This document shows, in pieces, positions 56,014-64,000 of a stretch of DNA of 64,000 bases. Each line of letters opens with the position of its first letter. Position 1 is the stretch's first letter. The DNA comes from Pandoraea communis (lineage in GTDB: Bacteria; Pseudomonadota; Gammaproteobacteria; Burkholderiales; Burkholderiaceae). Position numbers and translations under genes: made by a program. Where the stretch lies: contig NZ_CABPSJ010000001.1 of the NCBI RefSeq assembly GCF_902459745.1, positions 496,001 through 560,000 of the forward strand, given 5' to 3'. The notes beneath the pieces are model-generated. The model was given only the letters and a program-made list of their open reading frames with translations. It was not told the DNA's origin and searched no databases.

Positions 56014-56421
56014 TTACTTGACGACCGGCAAACCGGCTTCCTGCCAGGCGGCGATGCCACCCTGGAGGCTGAACGCCTCAGCATAGCCAAGATTGCGCAA
56101 CAGCGTCTGAGCGCGCGCCGAGCGCTGACCGCTCTTGCACACGATAAGTACCGGTGCCGCCTTGTTTTTGATGACCTGAGCGATTTTTTGCTCCACGTCG
56201 TCGAGCGGCACGTTTCGCGCGGACGGCAGGTGGCCGGCGGCGAATTCCTCTCCCGAGCGCACGTCGAGCACCACAGCGCCCTTACGGTTAATGAGCTGGG
56301 TCGCTTCGATGGTCGACAGTCCGCGACCGCCGCGCTTGAAGACCGGCCAGGCCAGCATGCCTCCCGAAACGAGGGCAATCGCGATCAGCGCGAGGTTGGT
56401 GTAATCGGAAAAGAACTTCAC
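56014..56421 (-). CDS. Membrane-anchored rhodanese-like protein
   Basis: The 135-residue protein has one N-terminal transmembrane helix (NLALIAIALVSGGMLAWPVF) and a rhodanese domain with the active-site cysteine in VLIVCKSGQRSARA. It may transfer sulfur; the substrate is unknown. The start is taken as the GTG at 56421 with AGGTGG upstream. It is the first gene of the grxC-secB-gpsA run. Confidence 0.88.
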   Translation of the reverse strand: MKFFSDYTNLALIAIALVSGGMLAWPVFKRGGRGLSTIEATQLINRKGAVVLDVRSGEEFAAGHLPSARNVPLDDVEQKIAQVIKNKAAPVLIVCKSGQRSARAQTLLRNLGYAEAFSLQGGIAAWQEAGLPVVK

Positions 56422-56454
56422 AAACCACCTGAAAAAGATCAAAAGAATCCGATC

Positions 56455-56460
56455 ATTATA
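56455..56460 (-). promoter_or_regulatory. Candidate -10 box for the rhodanese-grxC-secB-gpsA run
   Basis: A perfect TATAAT occurs on the minus strand 34 bases before the rhodanese start, in an AT-rich island between divergent genes. No matching -35 stands out. Confidence 0.35.
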
Positions 56461-56657
56461 AAATAATCCGTGATTGCGCCGACGGATCGCGTTGCCAATC
56501 GCTGCGCCGGACATCGGTGGCCCCTTCACCGCTACCCCGAATGTCCCTGAATTGCTGCCGCAAAGCCCTTGCCGGGCGTTGTCGCGCAAGGCGCTGCGAA
56601 CTGCCTCCGTGCCATCGGCCGCCCCCGCTTTCCAACTCTGACTGAAGTTTGCTCATC

Positions 56658-57404
56658 ATGTACAAGCTCGTTCTCATCCGCCACGGCGAATCGACGTGGA
56701 ACAAGGAAAATCGCTTCACCGGCTGGATCGACGTCGACCTGACCGAAAAGGGCGTCGCCGAAGCCAGCCAGGCCGGCAATCTGCTCGCCGAAGCCGGCTT
56801 CAAATTCGATCTCGCCTACACGTCGGTCCTCAAGCGCGCGATCCGCACCCTATGGCACGTGCAGGACGTCATGGACCAGATGTGGATTCCCGTGGTGCAT
56901 AGCTGGCGTCTGAATGAGCGTCACTATGGCGCGCTGGCCGGTCTGAACAAAGCCGAGACCGCCGCCAAGTACGGCGACGAGCAGGTTCACGTCTGGCGCC
57001 GCAGCTACGACACCCCGCCGCCCCCGCTGGCAGCGGACGACGAGCGCAGTTCCTACAACGATCCGCGTTACGCCAAGCTCAAGCGCGAAGAGATTCCGCT
57101 CACCGAGTGCCTGAAGGACACCGTGGCTCGCGTGCTGCCGCTGTGGAACGAATCGATTGCGCCGGCCGTGCGTTCCGGCAAGCAAGTGCTCGTTGCCGCC
57201 CACGGCAATTCGCTGCGCGCGCTCATCAAGCACCTCGACAACATTTCGGACGACGACATCGCCGGCCTGAACATCCCGAACGGCACGCCGCTCGTGTACG
57301 AGTTGGACGCCGACCTCAAGCCGATCCGCCATTACTATCTCGGCGATCAGGCAAAGATCGCCGGCGCGCTGGCTGCCGTCGCCGCGCAAGGGAAGTCGAA
57401 GTAA
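56658..57404 (+). CDS. gpmA: 2,3-bisphosphoglycerate-dependent phosphoglycerate mutase
   Basis: GpmA interconverts 3- and 2-phosphoglycerate. The 248-residue protein has the phosphohistidine motif [25 protein letters not shown] and [10 protein letters not shown] with the second histidine. The ATG at 56658 gives the usual [10 protein letters not shown] start. A GC-rich hairpin follows. Confidence 0.96.
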   Translation: MYKLVLIRHGESTWNKENRFTGWIDVDLTEKGVAEASQAGNLLAEAGFKFDLAYTSVLKRAIRTLWHVQDVMDQMWIPVVHSWRLNERHYGALAGLNKAETAAKYGDEQVHVWRRSYDTPPPPLAADDERSSYNDPRYAKLKREEIPLTECLKDTVARVLPLWNESIAPAVRSGKQVLVAAHGNSLRALIKHLDNISDDDIAGLNIPNGTPLVYELDADLKPIRHYYLGDQAKIAGALAAVAAQGKSK

Positions 57405-57767
57405 TCCCCGACTATCGCCCGACGCGATAGCCGGAACCGGGCGCACCGCCACCGCGGTGCGCCCCCCACGCCTCCCGCCCCGCCCGTAATACCCGGTAAC
57501 ACGATTTCGGCGGCTTTGGCGGTATCTCATTTTCGCCTCGCGTCGCCTGCCGAAGCGCATTCTGCCTGCCAACGCCACGCGCTATCGGAGGGCGACCGCC
57601 CAAAAACCCGTCACAACGGCAGGTCGAACGGAACTTTTTGTCGAACCACTCAGGAAAAGCTCCTGTCGAATGGGCAATGTCCGCCCTGCGGGCAAACGGT
57701 TATACTTCGCCAAAGTGCGCGCGCCCATTGGCGGGCGCCCCGAAAAATCCGGAATTTCCACGCCTAT
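57405..57767 (+). other. Intergenic region between gpmA and ctpA
   Basis: These 363 bases hold a strong hairpin at 57439-57464 and a possible -10 box TATACT at 57701-57706, extended on its 5' side by GGT, about 60 bases before ctpA. The ctpA frame is open through most of the region, but without a ribosome site or family match, so I do not count it as coding. Confidence 0.5.
57439..57464 (+). terminator. GC-rich hairpin after gpmA
   Basis: GGGCGCACCGC and GCGGTGCGCCC form a perfect eleven-base-pair stem with a four-base loop. No T run follows, so it may be a weak terminator or an mRNA-stabilising 3' end. Confidence 0.55.
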
Positions 57768-59324
57768 ATGCGCCAAACCCTCAAACACATCGGCCTGATC
57801 GTGCTGGGCCTCGCGACCGGTGCGGCTGCCACCCTCGCGTTTTCGCAGGCATCCGCACAAAGCGCTACCACGCCATTGCCGCTCGAGCAGCTTCGTCTGC
57901 TGGCCGAAGTGTTCGGTCAGATCAAGCGTGAGTACGTACAGCCGGTGGACGACAAGAAGCTGCTGACCGCAGCGATCAAGGGCATGGTGTCGAGCCTCGA
58001 TCCGCACTCGTCGTACCTCGACAAGGACGAATACAAGGAACTGCAAGAGCAGACGCGTGGCCGCTTCGCCGGTCTCGGCATCGAGATTTCGCAAGAAGAC
58101 GGCCTCGTGAAGGTGATCTCCCCGATCGAAGACAGTCCGGCCTTCAAGGCAGGTCTGAAGCCCGGCGACCTGATCACCCGTATCGACGACAAGCCCGTGC
58201 GCGGCATGACCCTCGACCAGGCAGTCAAGCGCATGCGCGGCGCCCCCGGCAGCAAGGTCACGCTGACGATCTTCCGCAAGGCGGAAGAGCGTACCTTCCC
58301 GGTGTCGATCGTACGTGCGGAAATTCGTGTGCAGAGCGTGAAGGGCAAGATGCTCGAACCGGGTATCGGTTACGTCCGCATCACGAGCTTCCAGGAACGC
58401 ACCGTGCCGGATCTGGCCAAGAAACTCCAGGAACTGGCCAAGGACCAACCGCTCAAGGGTCTGGTGCTCGATCTGCGTAACAACGGCGGCGGCATTCTCC
58501 AGTCCGCAGTCGGCGTGTCCGCAGCCTTCCTGAAGGAAGGTGCCACGGTCGTGACGACCAACGGTCAGATCGAAGACGCCAAGCAGAAGTACACGGCCAC
58601 GTTCGACAACTACCGTCTGTCGGCAAGCCCGGACGATCCGCTCAAGGGCGAAGCTGCCATCTGGAAGACGGTGCCGATGGTGGTGCTCGTGAACGCCTAC
58701 TCCGCGTCGGCTTCGGAAATCGTGGCAGGTGCGCTGCAGGATTCGAAGCGCGCGCTGATCATGGGCAAGACGACCTTCGGCAAGGGCTCGGTGCAGACCG
58801 TGCGCCAGTTGTCGCCGGACACCGCCCTGCGTCTGACCACGGCGTACTACTACACGCCGAGCGGCCGCTCGATCCAGTCCATCGGTATCAAGCCGGACGT
58901 GCCGGTCGACCAGAATCCGAAGGGCGATCCGGACGATGTGCTGGTCACGCGCGAAATCGATTACCAGAACCATCTGCACAACACGCAAACGCCTGACGAG
59001 CAGAAGGAAATCGACGCCCGCGAAGCCCGCCGCCTGGAAGAACTGCGCCGCCTCGAGGAAGAGAACGCGAAGAAGACGCCGGAAGAGCGCAAGAAGGAAC
59101 GTGAAGAACGCCTGCCGGATCTGGGCAGCACCGACGACTTCATGCTCCAGCAGGCCATCCATCAGCTCAAGGGCGAGCCGGTCCAGCGCACGAAGTCGCG
59201 CCTGGAGGCCAACGCCGGCCCGATGCCGAAGGACGCTTCGAAGGCTGCGGCGCCCGCAGCCGGTGCCAAGACGGACCCGAAGACCGACACCGTCGTACCG
59301 GCCAAGCCGGCGGACAAGAAGTAA
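57768..59324 (+). CDS. Carboxy-terminal processing protease (S41, CtpA type)
   Basis: This 518-residue exported serine protease has a signal sequence (HIGLIVLGLATGAAATLAFS), a PDZ domain at about residues 95-175 (GRFAGLGIEISQEDG), and the catalytic Ser in NAYSASASEIVAGA with the Lys in GKTTFGKGSVQT. The C-terminal 120 residues are charged and low in complexity. It trims periplasmic or cell-wall enzymes. I chose the ATG at 57768, which gives a proper signal peptide. The upstream extension of the frame is not supported. Confidence 0.92.
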   Translation: MRQTLKHIGLIVLGLATGAAATLAFSQASAQSATTPLPLEQLRLLAEVFGQIKREYVQPVDDKKLLTAAIKGMVSSLDPHSSYLDKDEYKELQEQTRGRFAGLGIEISQEDGLVKVISPIEDSPAFKAGLKPGDLITRIDDKPVRGMTLDQAVKRMRGAPGSKVTLTIFRKAEERTFPVSIVRAEIRVQSVKGKMLEPGIGYVRITSFQERTVPDLAKKLQELAKDQPLKGLVLDLRNNGGGILQSAVGVSAAFLKEGATVVTTNGQIEDAKQKYTATFDNYRLSASPDDPLKGEAAIWKTVPMVVLVNAYSASASEIVAGALQDSKRALIMGKTTFGKGSVQTVRQLSPDTALRLTTAYYYTPSGRSIQSIGIKPDVPVDQNPKGDPDDVLVTREIDYQNHLHNTQTPDEQKEIDAREARRLEELRRLEEENAKKTPEERKKEREERLPDLGSTDDFMLQQAIHQLKGEPVQRTKSRLEANAGPMPKDASKAAAPAAGAKTDPKTDTVVPAKPADKK

Positions 59325-59342
59325 GCATCCGCTTTACACTAC

Positions 59343-59377
59343 AAACCGTGCCCGCGAAAGCCGGCACGGTTTTTTTA
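59343..59377 (+). terminator. Rho-independent terminator after ctpA
   Basis: AAACCGTGCC and GGCACGGTTT form a ten-base-pair stem with a ten-base loop and run into seven or more T residues. Confidence 0.9.
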
Positions 59378-59394
59378 TTCCACTCCGGTTTGCG

Positions 59395-60171
59395 ATGAAC
59401 GACGACCAGTTGCTGCGTTACTCCCGCCACATCCTGCTCGACGAACTCGGTATCGAGGGCCAGGCGCGTCTGCTCGCGGCCCATGCCGTGATCGTGGGGG
59501 CGGGCGGCCTGGGCTCGCCCGCAGCCCTCTATCTGGCGGCATCGGGCGTCGGACGCATCACGCTGATCGACGACGACGATGTCGATCTCACCAATCTGCA
59601 ACGCCAGATCCTCCACGACACACGGAGTGTGGGCCGTCCCAAGGTCATCTCCGGACGCGAGCGCATCGCGCAAATCAATCCGGACGTGATCGTCGACGTC
59701 GTCAACGAACGTGTGGACGAAGCACGGCTCACAGCACTGGCGCGCGACGCCACCGTGGTGCTCGACGGCTCGGACAACTTCGCCACGCGTCACGCGGTCA
59801 ATCGCGCCTGCGTGGCGGCGGGCGTCCCGCTCGTGTCCGGCGCGGCCTTGCGCTTTGACGGCCAGATCAGCGTCTTCGACGTGCGCGATGACGCCTCGCC
59901 CTGCTATGAGTGCATCTTCCCCGCGGACGAGCCCTTCCCCGAACAGGCCTGCGCGACGATGGGGGTGCTGGCCCCGCTGGTGGGCATCATCGGCAGCATG
60001 CAGGCGGCCGAGGCCATCAAGCTCATCACGGGCGTAGGTGTGCCGCTGGTCGGCCGTCTGCAAATGCTCGATGGGCGCAAGATGAGTTGGCACACCATGC
60101 ACTGCGCGCGCAATCCCGAGTGCAAGGTTTGCGGTCAGCGGCACGGAACACCGCGAACCGAATCGCCGTAA
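59395..60171 (+). CDS. moeB: MoeB/ThiF-family sulfur-carrier adenylyltransferase
   Basis: This 258-residue E1-like enzyme adenylates the C-terminal glycine of a ubiquitin-like sulfur carrier (MoaD or ThiS). It has RYSRHILLDELGIEGQ, the nucleotide loop IVGAGGLGSPAALYLA, LTNLQRQILH and the zinc cysteines CYEC and CKVC. The ATG at 59395 is immediately after the ctpA terminator. ThiF and MoeB cannot be told apart with confidence from sequence; no moa or thi gene is adjacent. Confidence 0.82.
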   Translation: MNDDQLLRYSRHILLDELGIEGQARLLAAHAVIVGAGGLGSPAALYLAASGVGRITLIDDDDVDLTNLQRQILHDTRSVGRPKVISGRERIAQINPDVIVDVVNERVDEARLTALARDATVVLDGSDNFATRHAVNRACVAAGVPLVSGAALRFDGQISVFDVRDDASPCYECIFPADEPFPEQACATMGVLAPLVGIIGSMQAAEAIKLITGVGVPLVGRLQMLDGRKMSWHTMHCARNPECKVCGQRHGTPRTESP

Positions 60172-60208
60172 AAAAAAGCGGGCGCCCCGTTATCGGAGCG
60201 CCCGCTTC
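60170..60208 (-). terminator. Rho-independent terminator after ptsI
   Basis: AAGCGGGCGC and GCGCCCGCTT form a ten-base-pair stem. On the minus strand it is followed by seven T residues, so it ends the ptsI operon. It begins at the moeB stop codon and may also act on that transcript. Confidence 0.85.
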
Positions 60209-60250
60209 TCATTTCAGGGACGTTCAGGCCCCGGCCCGGCGGTCAGTGCG

Positions 60251-61987
60251 TTACGCGACTGCCAGACGCGCCAGCGCCGCCTGCATCTCTTCCGGCTCGG
60301 TCGCCGCCAGCAGTTCCTGAACCGGCCGCTCCAGGTCCGGCAGGTGCGCTCGCAGGATCTCCTGCTTGACCTGCAGCAGTTGGCTCGGATGCATCGAAAA
60401 CTCCCGCAGCCCCATGCCGAGCAGCAACCGCGTCGCCGTCGGATCGCCCGCCATTTCGCCGCATACCGCCACCGGCACGCCGAACGCATGTGCCTCGCGG
60501 ATAGTCATGGCGATCAGACGCAGCACAGCCGGATGCAGCGGGTCGTACAAATGGGCGACGGCATTGTCCGCGCGATCGATCGCCAGCGTGTACTGAATCA
60601 GATCGTTCGTGCCGATGGACAGGAAATCGAGCCGCTTCAGGAACATCGAGACCGTGAGCGCGGCGGCCGGCACCTCGATCATCGCCCCCAGCTTCACGCC
60701 CGGATCGTAGAGCAGCCCGGCCGCATCGAGCTGCGACTTCGCTTCTCGCACGAGTTCCAGCGTCTGATCGATCTCCTGCGCATGCGCGAGCATGGGGAAC
60801 AGGATTTGCACCTTACCGAATGCCGAAGCGCGCAGAATCGCCCGCAACTGCGTCAGGAACATGCGCGGCTCCGACAGGCTCCAGCGAATGGCCCGCAAGC
60901 CCAGCGCGGGATTCGGCGCAGTCTCATACGTCTCATGACTGTCGAGCGGCTTGTCGGCGCCCACGTCAATGGTCCGGATCGTGAGCGGCAGCCCCTTCAT
61001 CGCCTCGACGGCACGCTTGTACGCCTCGAACTGCGCCTCTTCCTCCGGGGCTTCCTTCTCGTTCATGAAAAGGAATTCCGTGCGGAACAGTCCCACGCCG
61101 ACGGCACCGGCCGCCACGGCGGTCTTCGCATCCTCCGGCAACTCGATGTTGGCAAACAGTTCGATGGGTGTGCCGTCGATGGTCTGTGCGGGCGAGTGCT
61201 TGAGACGCTGCAAGCGACGCTCTTCCAGCGCACGCTCGCTTTGCCGGTAGCTGTACTCTTCGAGCACGATCGGCGCCGGATCCACGATGACGATGCCGCT
61301 GTCCCCGTCGATGATGATGACGTCGTCCTGCTTGATGAGCAGGCTGGCTTGCGCCACGCCGACAGCCGCCGGAATCCCCAGACTGCGGGCCACGATGGCC
61401 GTATGCGACGTCTTGCCGCCCAGATCCGTGACGAACCCTTTGAACGTCTGCGACTTGAATTGCAGCATGTCGGCCGGCGCAATGTCGCGGGCCACGACGA
61501 TCATGTCGTCACGCGGCGTCTCGGCCACCACATGGCGGATGCCGGGCGCGCCGGCAAGCGCCTTGAGCACGCGCTCGGCCACCTGTTCGATGTCTGCGCG
61601 GCGCTCGCGCAGATACTCGTCGTCGATGTCTTCGAAGCGGGCGACGAGCACCTCAAGCTGAGTGGTCAGCGCCCATTCCGCGTTATAGCGGCGTTCGCGA
61701 ATCAGCTTGAGGACGGCATCGGCCAGCAGCGTGTCGTTGAGGATCAGCGAGTGAACGTCGAGGAACGCCCCCATCTCACCGGGCGCGTCGTCCGGTAGTT
61801 CTGCCTTGAGGGTATCAAGTTCGTGCTGGACGCTCGCCTGAGCGCCGCGAAAGCGCGCAATTTCGTCGTCGATCTGAGACGGATCGAGCAAATAGTGCGG
61901 CACATCGAGCGTGGCGGGCGCGAGCAAATAGGCGCGTCCGATCGCGATGCCGCGGGAAACGGGAATGCCGTGCAGGGTGAAAGACAA
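60251..61987 (-). CDS. ptsI: Phosphoenolpyruvate-protein phosphotransferase (enzyme I)
   Basis: EI takes phosphate from phosphoenolpyruvate and passes it to HPr. The 578-residue protein has the active-site histidine in GGKTSHTAIVARSLG, the PEP-binding FRTEFLFMNE and the catalytic cysteine in VAVCGEMAGDP. The EI is of the sugar-PTS type without a GAF domain. It is the last gene of an EIIA-HPr-EI operon with no sugar permease, so a regulatory role is likely. Confidence 0.96.
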   Translation of the reverse strand: MSFTLHGIPVSRGIAIGRAYLLAPATLDVPHYLLDPSQIDDEIARFRGAQASVQHELDTLKAELPDDAPGEMGAFLDVHSLILNDTLLADAVLKLIRERRYNAEWALTTQLEVLVARFEDIDDEYLRERRADIEQVAERVLKALAGAPGIRHVVAETPRDDMIVVARDIAPADMLQFKSQTFKGFVTDLGGKTSHTAIVARSLGIPAAVGVAQASLLIKQDDVIIIDGDSGIVIVDPAPIVLEEYSYRQSERALEERRLQRLKHSPAQTIDGTPIELFANIELPEDAKTAVAAGAVGVGLFRTEFLFMNEKEAPEEEAQFEAYKRAVEAMKGLPLTIRTIDVGADKPLDSHETYETAPNPALGLRAIRWSLSEPRMFLTQLRAILRASAFGKVQILFPMLAHAQEIDQTLELVREAKSQLDAAGLLYDPGVKLGAMIEVPAAALTVSMFLKRLDFLSIGTNDLIQYTLAIDRADNAVAHLYDPLHPAVLRLIAMTIREAHAFGVPVAVCGEMAGDPTATRLLLGMGLREFSMHPSQLLQVKQEILRAHLPDLERPVQELLAATEPEEMQAALARLAVA

Positions 61988-62156
61988 GGAAGTCCCCCCA
62001 GTTCAGAGGCGAATGATTCGATCGTAATCTATGTTTTTTCGCTGCGTTCGGGATGGCGTTCGAAGCGGTGGGCAGCGCTCCGGCGCAGGCACGGTCCGCG
62101 CTCGGCGGTGCGCCTGCGATGCGCCGCACTCCACCGCATTTCGCCGCAGCGCCGCC

Positions 62157-62426
62157 TTATTCCCCTTCGCCGAACTTGTTCGCAATGAGGGCCAGGATTT
62201 CATCCATGGCTTGTTGTTCGTCAGCGCCTTCGGTCTCCACTTCGACCGTCGAGCCGATCCCGGCAGCCAGCATCATGACCCCCATGATGCTCTTCGCATT
62301 GATGCGCCGACCATTCCGGGTCAGCCAGACCTCACTCTGAAATTTCGCCGCCAGTTGCGTCAGCTTTGCAGATGCCCGGGCATGCAGGCCCAATTTATTT
62401 ACGATCGTCGTTTCTTGTCGAAGCAT
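62157..62426 (-). CDS. ptsH: Phosphocarrier protein HPr
   Basis: The 89-residue protein has the phosphorylated histidine in GLHARASAKL and the HprK target serine in AKSIMGVMMLAA. It links EI to the EIIA proteins (the mannose-type one next door, PtsN at 2844). The serine is meaningful because hprK is in the same window. It is three bases from the EIIA gene. Confidence 0.96.
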   Translation of the reverse strand: MLRQETTIVNKLGLHARASAKLTQLAAKFQSEVWLTRNGRRINAKSIMGVMMLAAGIGSTVEVETEGADEQQAMDEILALIANKFGEGE

Positions 62427-62429
62427 GTT

Positions 62430-62843
62430 TCAGTGTGACGTAGTGTGTATGGCCGGCGCACCCGCGCCGACTTCGAGAATACCTTTAGATCCGCCCGAAA
62501 GCACCTTCTCCGTCAGTGTGTCGAGCGGCACGGAGCGATAGCACACCGCCTTGATGAGCATCGACAGGTTCACCCCGGCGAGCACACGCACTTTCGGTCC
62601 GACGAGTTGCGCCGCGACATTCGACGGCGTGGCGCCGAACAAGTCGGTGAGGACCAGCACGCCATTTTCTTCCTGCAACTGTGCAAGGCGTTCACGGGCG
62701 ACGTCGACAAGCGCCGCCGTGTCCTGGTCGGGAACGACGTCGATCGCGCCGATGTTCGACGGACAACCGCCGTAGATGTGCGAAACACACTCGCGAAGTG
62801 CCGAGGCGAGCGGTGCGTGGGCAATAATCAGAATTCCAGCCAT
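62430..62843 (-). CDS. Mannose-type PTS EIIA component
   Basis: The 137-residue EIIA(Man) domain has the phosphohistidine in ILIIAHAPLASALREC and the domain segment LVLTDLFGATPSN. No EIIB, EIIC or EIID gene is present, so it is likely a regulatory protein. I chose the ATG at 62843 because it gives the family start MAGILIIAH. The frame is open to 62888. Confidence 0.92.
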   Translation of the reverse strand: MAGILIIAHAPLASALRECVSHIYGGCPSNIGAIDVVPDQDTAALVDVARERLAQLQEENGVLVLTDLFGATPSNVAAQLVGPKVRVLAGVNLSMLIKAVCYRSVPLDTLTEKVLSGGSKGILEVGAGAPAIHTTSH

Positions 62844-63010
62844 GATGCTAGGCACGCCGGGCGCCGCGGGTGTTCGGGATACAAACACAACGACGAACGC
62901 GCACCTGTCGATTTTGGGATTCTCATTTTAGCAGGCGCGCAAAAACCCCGAATTTTCATCAAGTTAGGGGCCGCTCCAAGCGATTTGCCGGACAACGGCC
63001 CCGCGTTTCC

Positions 63011-63949
63011 TCAGACCGCCAGTTCCAGCGCGTCGATGAACATCTTCGGCACGTCGAAACCGGTCTGCGCCGTGATTTCCTGGAAACACGTCGGACTCGT
63101 GACGTTCACTTCCGTGAGGTAATCGCCGATGATGTCGAGCCCCACGAGCAGCAGGCCACGTTGCCAGAGAATCGGGGCAAGTGTTTCGGCAATCTGCCGA
63201 TCGCGTGCAGACAGATCGCGCGCTTCGCCCACCCCGCCGGCCGCGAGGTTGCCGCGCACTTCGTTGCCTTGCGGGATGCGCGCCAGCGAATGCGGCACAA
63301 CCTTGCCGCCGATCACGAGCACTCGCTTATCACCCGCCTTGATTTCAGGGATGAAGCGCTGCGCCATCACCGAGCATGCCCCGTATTCGCCAAGCATCTC
63401 GACCACCGAGCCGAGGTTGCGGCCGTCCGGGCCAATGCGGAACACGCCCGTGCCCCCCATGCCGTCGAGCGGCTTGTAGATCACGTCGTCATGTTCGGCG
63501 TGAAAGGCGCGCAGTCGCGCCGCGTCACGCGTCACCAGCGTCGGCACCACGAACTGGGGAAACTCGGCAATGGCGAGCTTTTCGGAGTGATCTCGAATCG
63601 CGCTCGGCTTATTGAATACGCGAGCCCCGGCCCGCTCGGCAACTTCCAGCAGCCATGTGGCGTTGATGTACTCCATGTCGAATGGCGGGTCCTTTCGCAT
63701 GAGCACGGCGTCGAATTCGGTGAGCGCCGCCACACGAATGTCGGCGACCTCGTACCAGGCATCCGCATCGCCCGTCAGGCGAATTTCCTTCACGCGCGCA
63801 TCGACCTTTGCGCCATACCACGCCATCTCGTGCAACTCGCACGCGAAGATGCGGTGCCCGCGGCGCGCAGCCTCGCGCATCATCGAGAACGTGGTGTCCT
63901 TGTAGGTTTTGAACTGGTCAAGCGGGTCGGCGATAAAGAGAATCTGCAT
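63011..63949 (-). CDS. gshB: Glutathione synthetase
   Basis: GshB joins gamma-glutamylcysteine and glycine with ATP. The 312-residue ATP-grasp protein has FIADPLDQFKTYKDTTFSMM, LMRKDPPFDMEYI, the ATP-binding KPLDGMGGTGVFRI and EVNVTSPTCFQEI. It ends 168 bases before the EIIA start, a common Burkholderiaceae neighbour pair. The last 51 bases of the window hold no gene I can support. Confidence 0.96.
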   Translation of the reverse strand: MQILFIADPLDQFKTYKDTTFSMMREAARRGHRIFACELHEMAWYGAKVDARVKEIRLTGDADAWYEVADIRVAALTEFDAVLMRKDPPFDMEYINATWLLEVAERAGARVFNKPSAIRDHSEKLAIAEFPQFVVPTLVTRDAARLRAFHAEHDDVIYKPLDGMGGTGVFRIGPDGRNLGSVVEMLGEYGACSVMAQRFIPEIKAGDKRVLVIGGKVVPHSLARIPQGNEVRGNLAAGGVGEARDLSARDRQIAETLAPILWQRGLLLVGLDIIGDYLTEVNVTSPTCFQEITAQTGFDVPKMFIDALELAV

Positions 63950-64000
63950 CGATCGGCGGAGGTCTTGGGGGGTTCGGATGCAAACACCGCAGGCTGCGGC

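Noticed and set aside
57582-59162. 526-codon open frame on the minus strand
   Set aside because: It is antisense to the S41 protease, which has intact catalytic residues and a signal peptide.

Overview
The window is about 64 kb of GC-rich chromosomal DNA from a betaproteobacterium of the Burkholderiaceae. The evidence is the gene order lptB-rpoN-hpf-ptsN-hprK-rapZ, a full-length HprK with HPr and a mannose-type EIIA, a rplY/prs/ispE/lolB/mutM block, and long cox operons. The overall set reminds me of Pandoraea, but the genus cannot be proven from sequence alone. No insertion sequence, integrase, prophage, CRISPR array or rRNA is visible. One tRNA gene, tRNA-Gln(TTG), is present.

Layout. 0-6 kb: end of the LPS-export ATPase lptB, sigma-54 (rpoN), hibernation factor, nitrogen-PTS EIIA, HPr kinase, a PsiF-repeat protein and rapZ. 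6-14.4 kb: DNA repair (mutY, mutM, both minus strand), then a plus-strand block with a TPR protein, lolB, ispE, tRNA-Gln, prs, rplY and pth. 14.4-25 kb: ferredoxin, coaD, rsmD, an ABC-2 exporter pair, two M16 peptidase subunits, ftsY, an amino-acid exporter, a zeta-class GST and a YbiB-like protein. 25-27 kb: a small SnoaL-like protein, then rpoH preceded by a perfect CIRCE operator. 27-41 kb is the respiratory region: a cydPABX operon on the plus strand converges on a long minus-strand aa3/caa3 oxidase and heme-A block (DUF2244, ctaC with a fused cytochrome c domain, ctaD, a 39-residue assembly protein, ctaG, DUF2970, ctaE, surf1, a SCO-like protein, ctaA, ctaB, sco1).

41.3-50.9 kb is the unusual region. 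A minus-strand run of eight overlapping or closely spaced genes starts with an SbnA/SbnB pair that should make L-2,3-diaminopropionate. It continues with a divergent adenylosuccinate-synthetase paralogue, an AurF-type di-iron N-oxygenase whose metal ligands are all present, an ornithine/acetylornithine carbamoyltransferase paralogue, a threonine-synthase-like PLP enzyme, a D-amino-acid oxidase and a flavin reductase. A LuxR-type quorum-sensing regulator with an intact acyl-homoserine-lactone pocket converges on the operon. An 18-bp lux-box-like palindrome lies upstream of sbnA in class II activator geometry. No NRPS or PKS is present, so the likely product is a small N-oxygenated, possibly carbamoylated amino-acid antimetabolite. 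I do not recognise the cluster as a characterised pathway, and it is the best candidate here for an undescribed system.

51-64 kb returns to core genes: a BioC-like methyltransferase, comF, trmL, a macrodomain protein, gpsA-secB-grxC-rhodanese, gpmA, a ctpA-type protease, a MoeB/ThiF enzyme, the ptsI-ptsH-EIIA(Man) operon and gshB. Together with hprK, ptsN and rapZ at the left end, this puts most of a regulatory, non-sugar-transporting PTS within one window.
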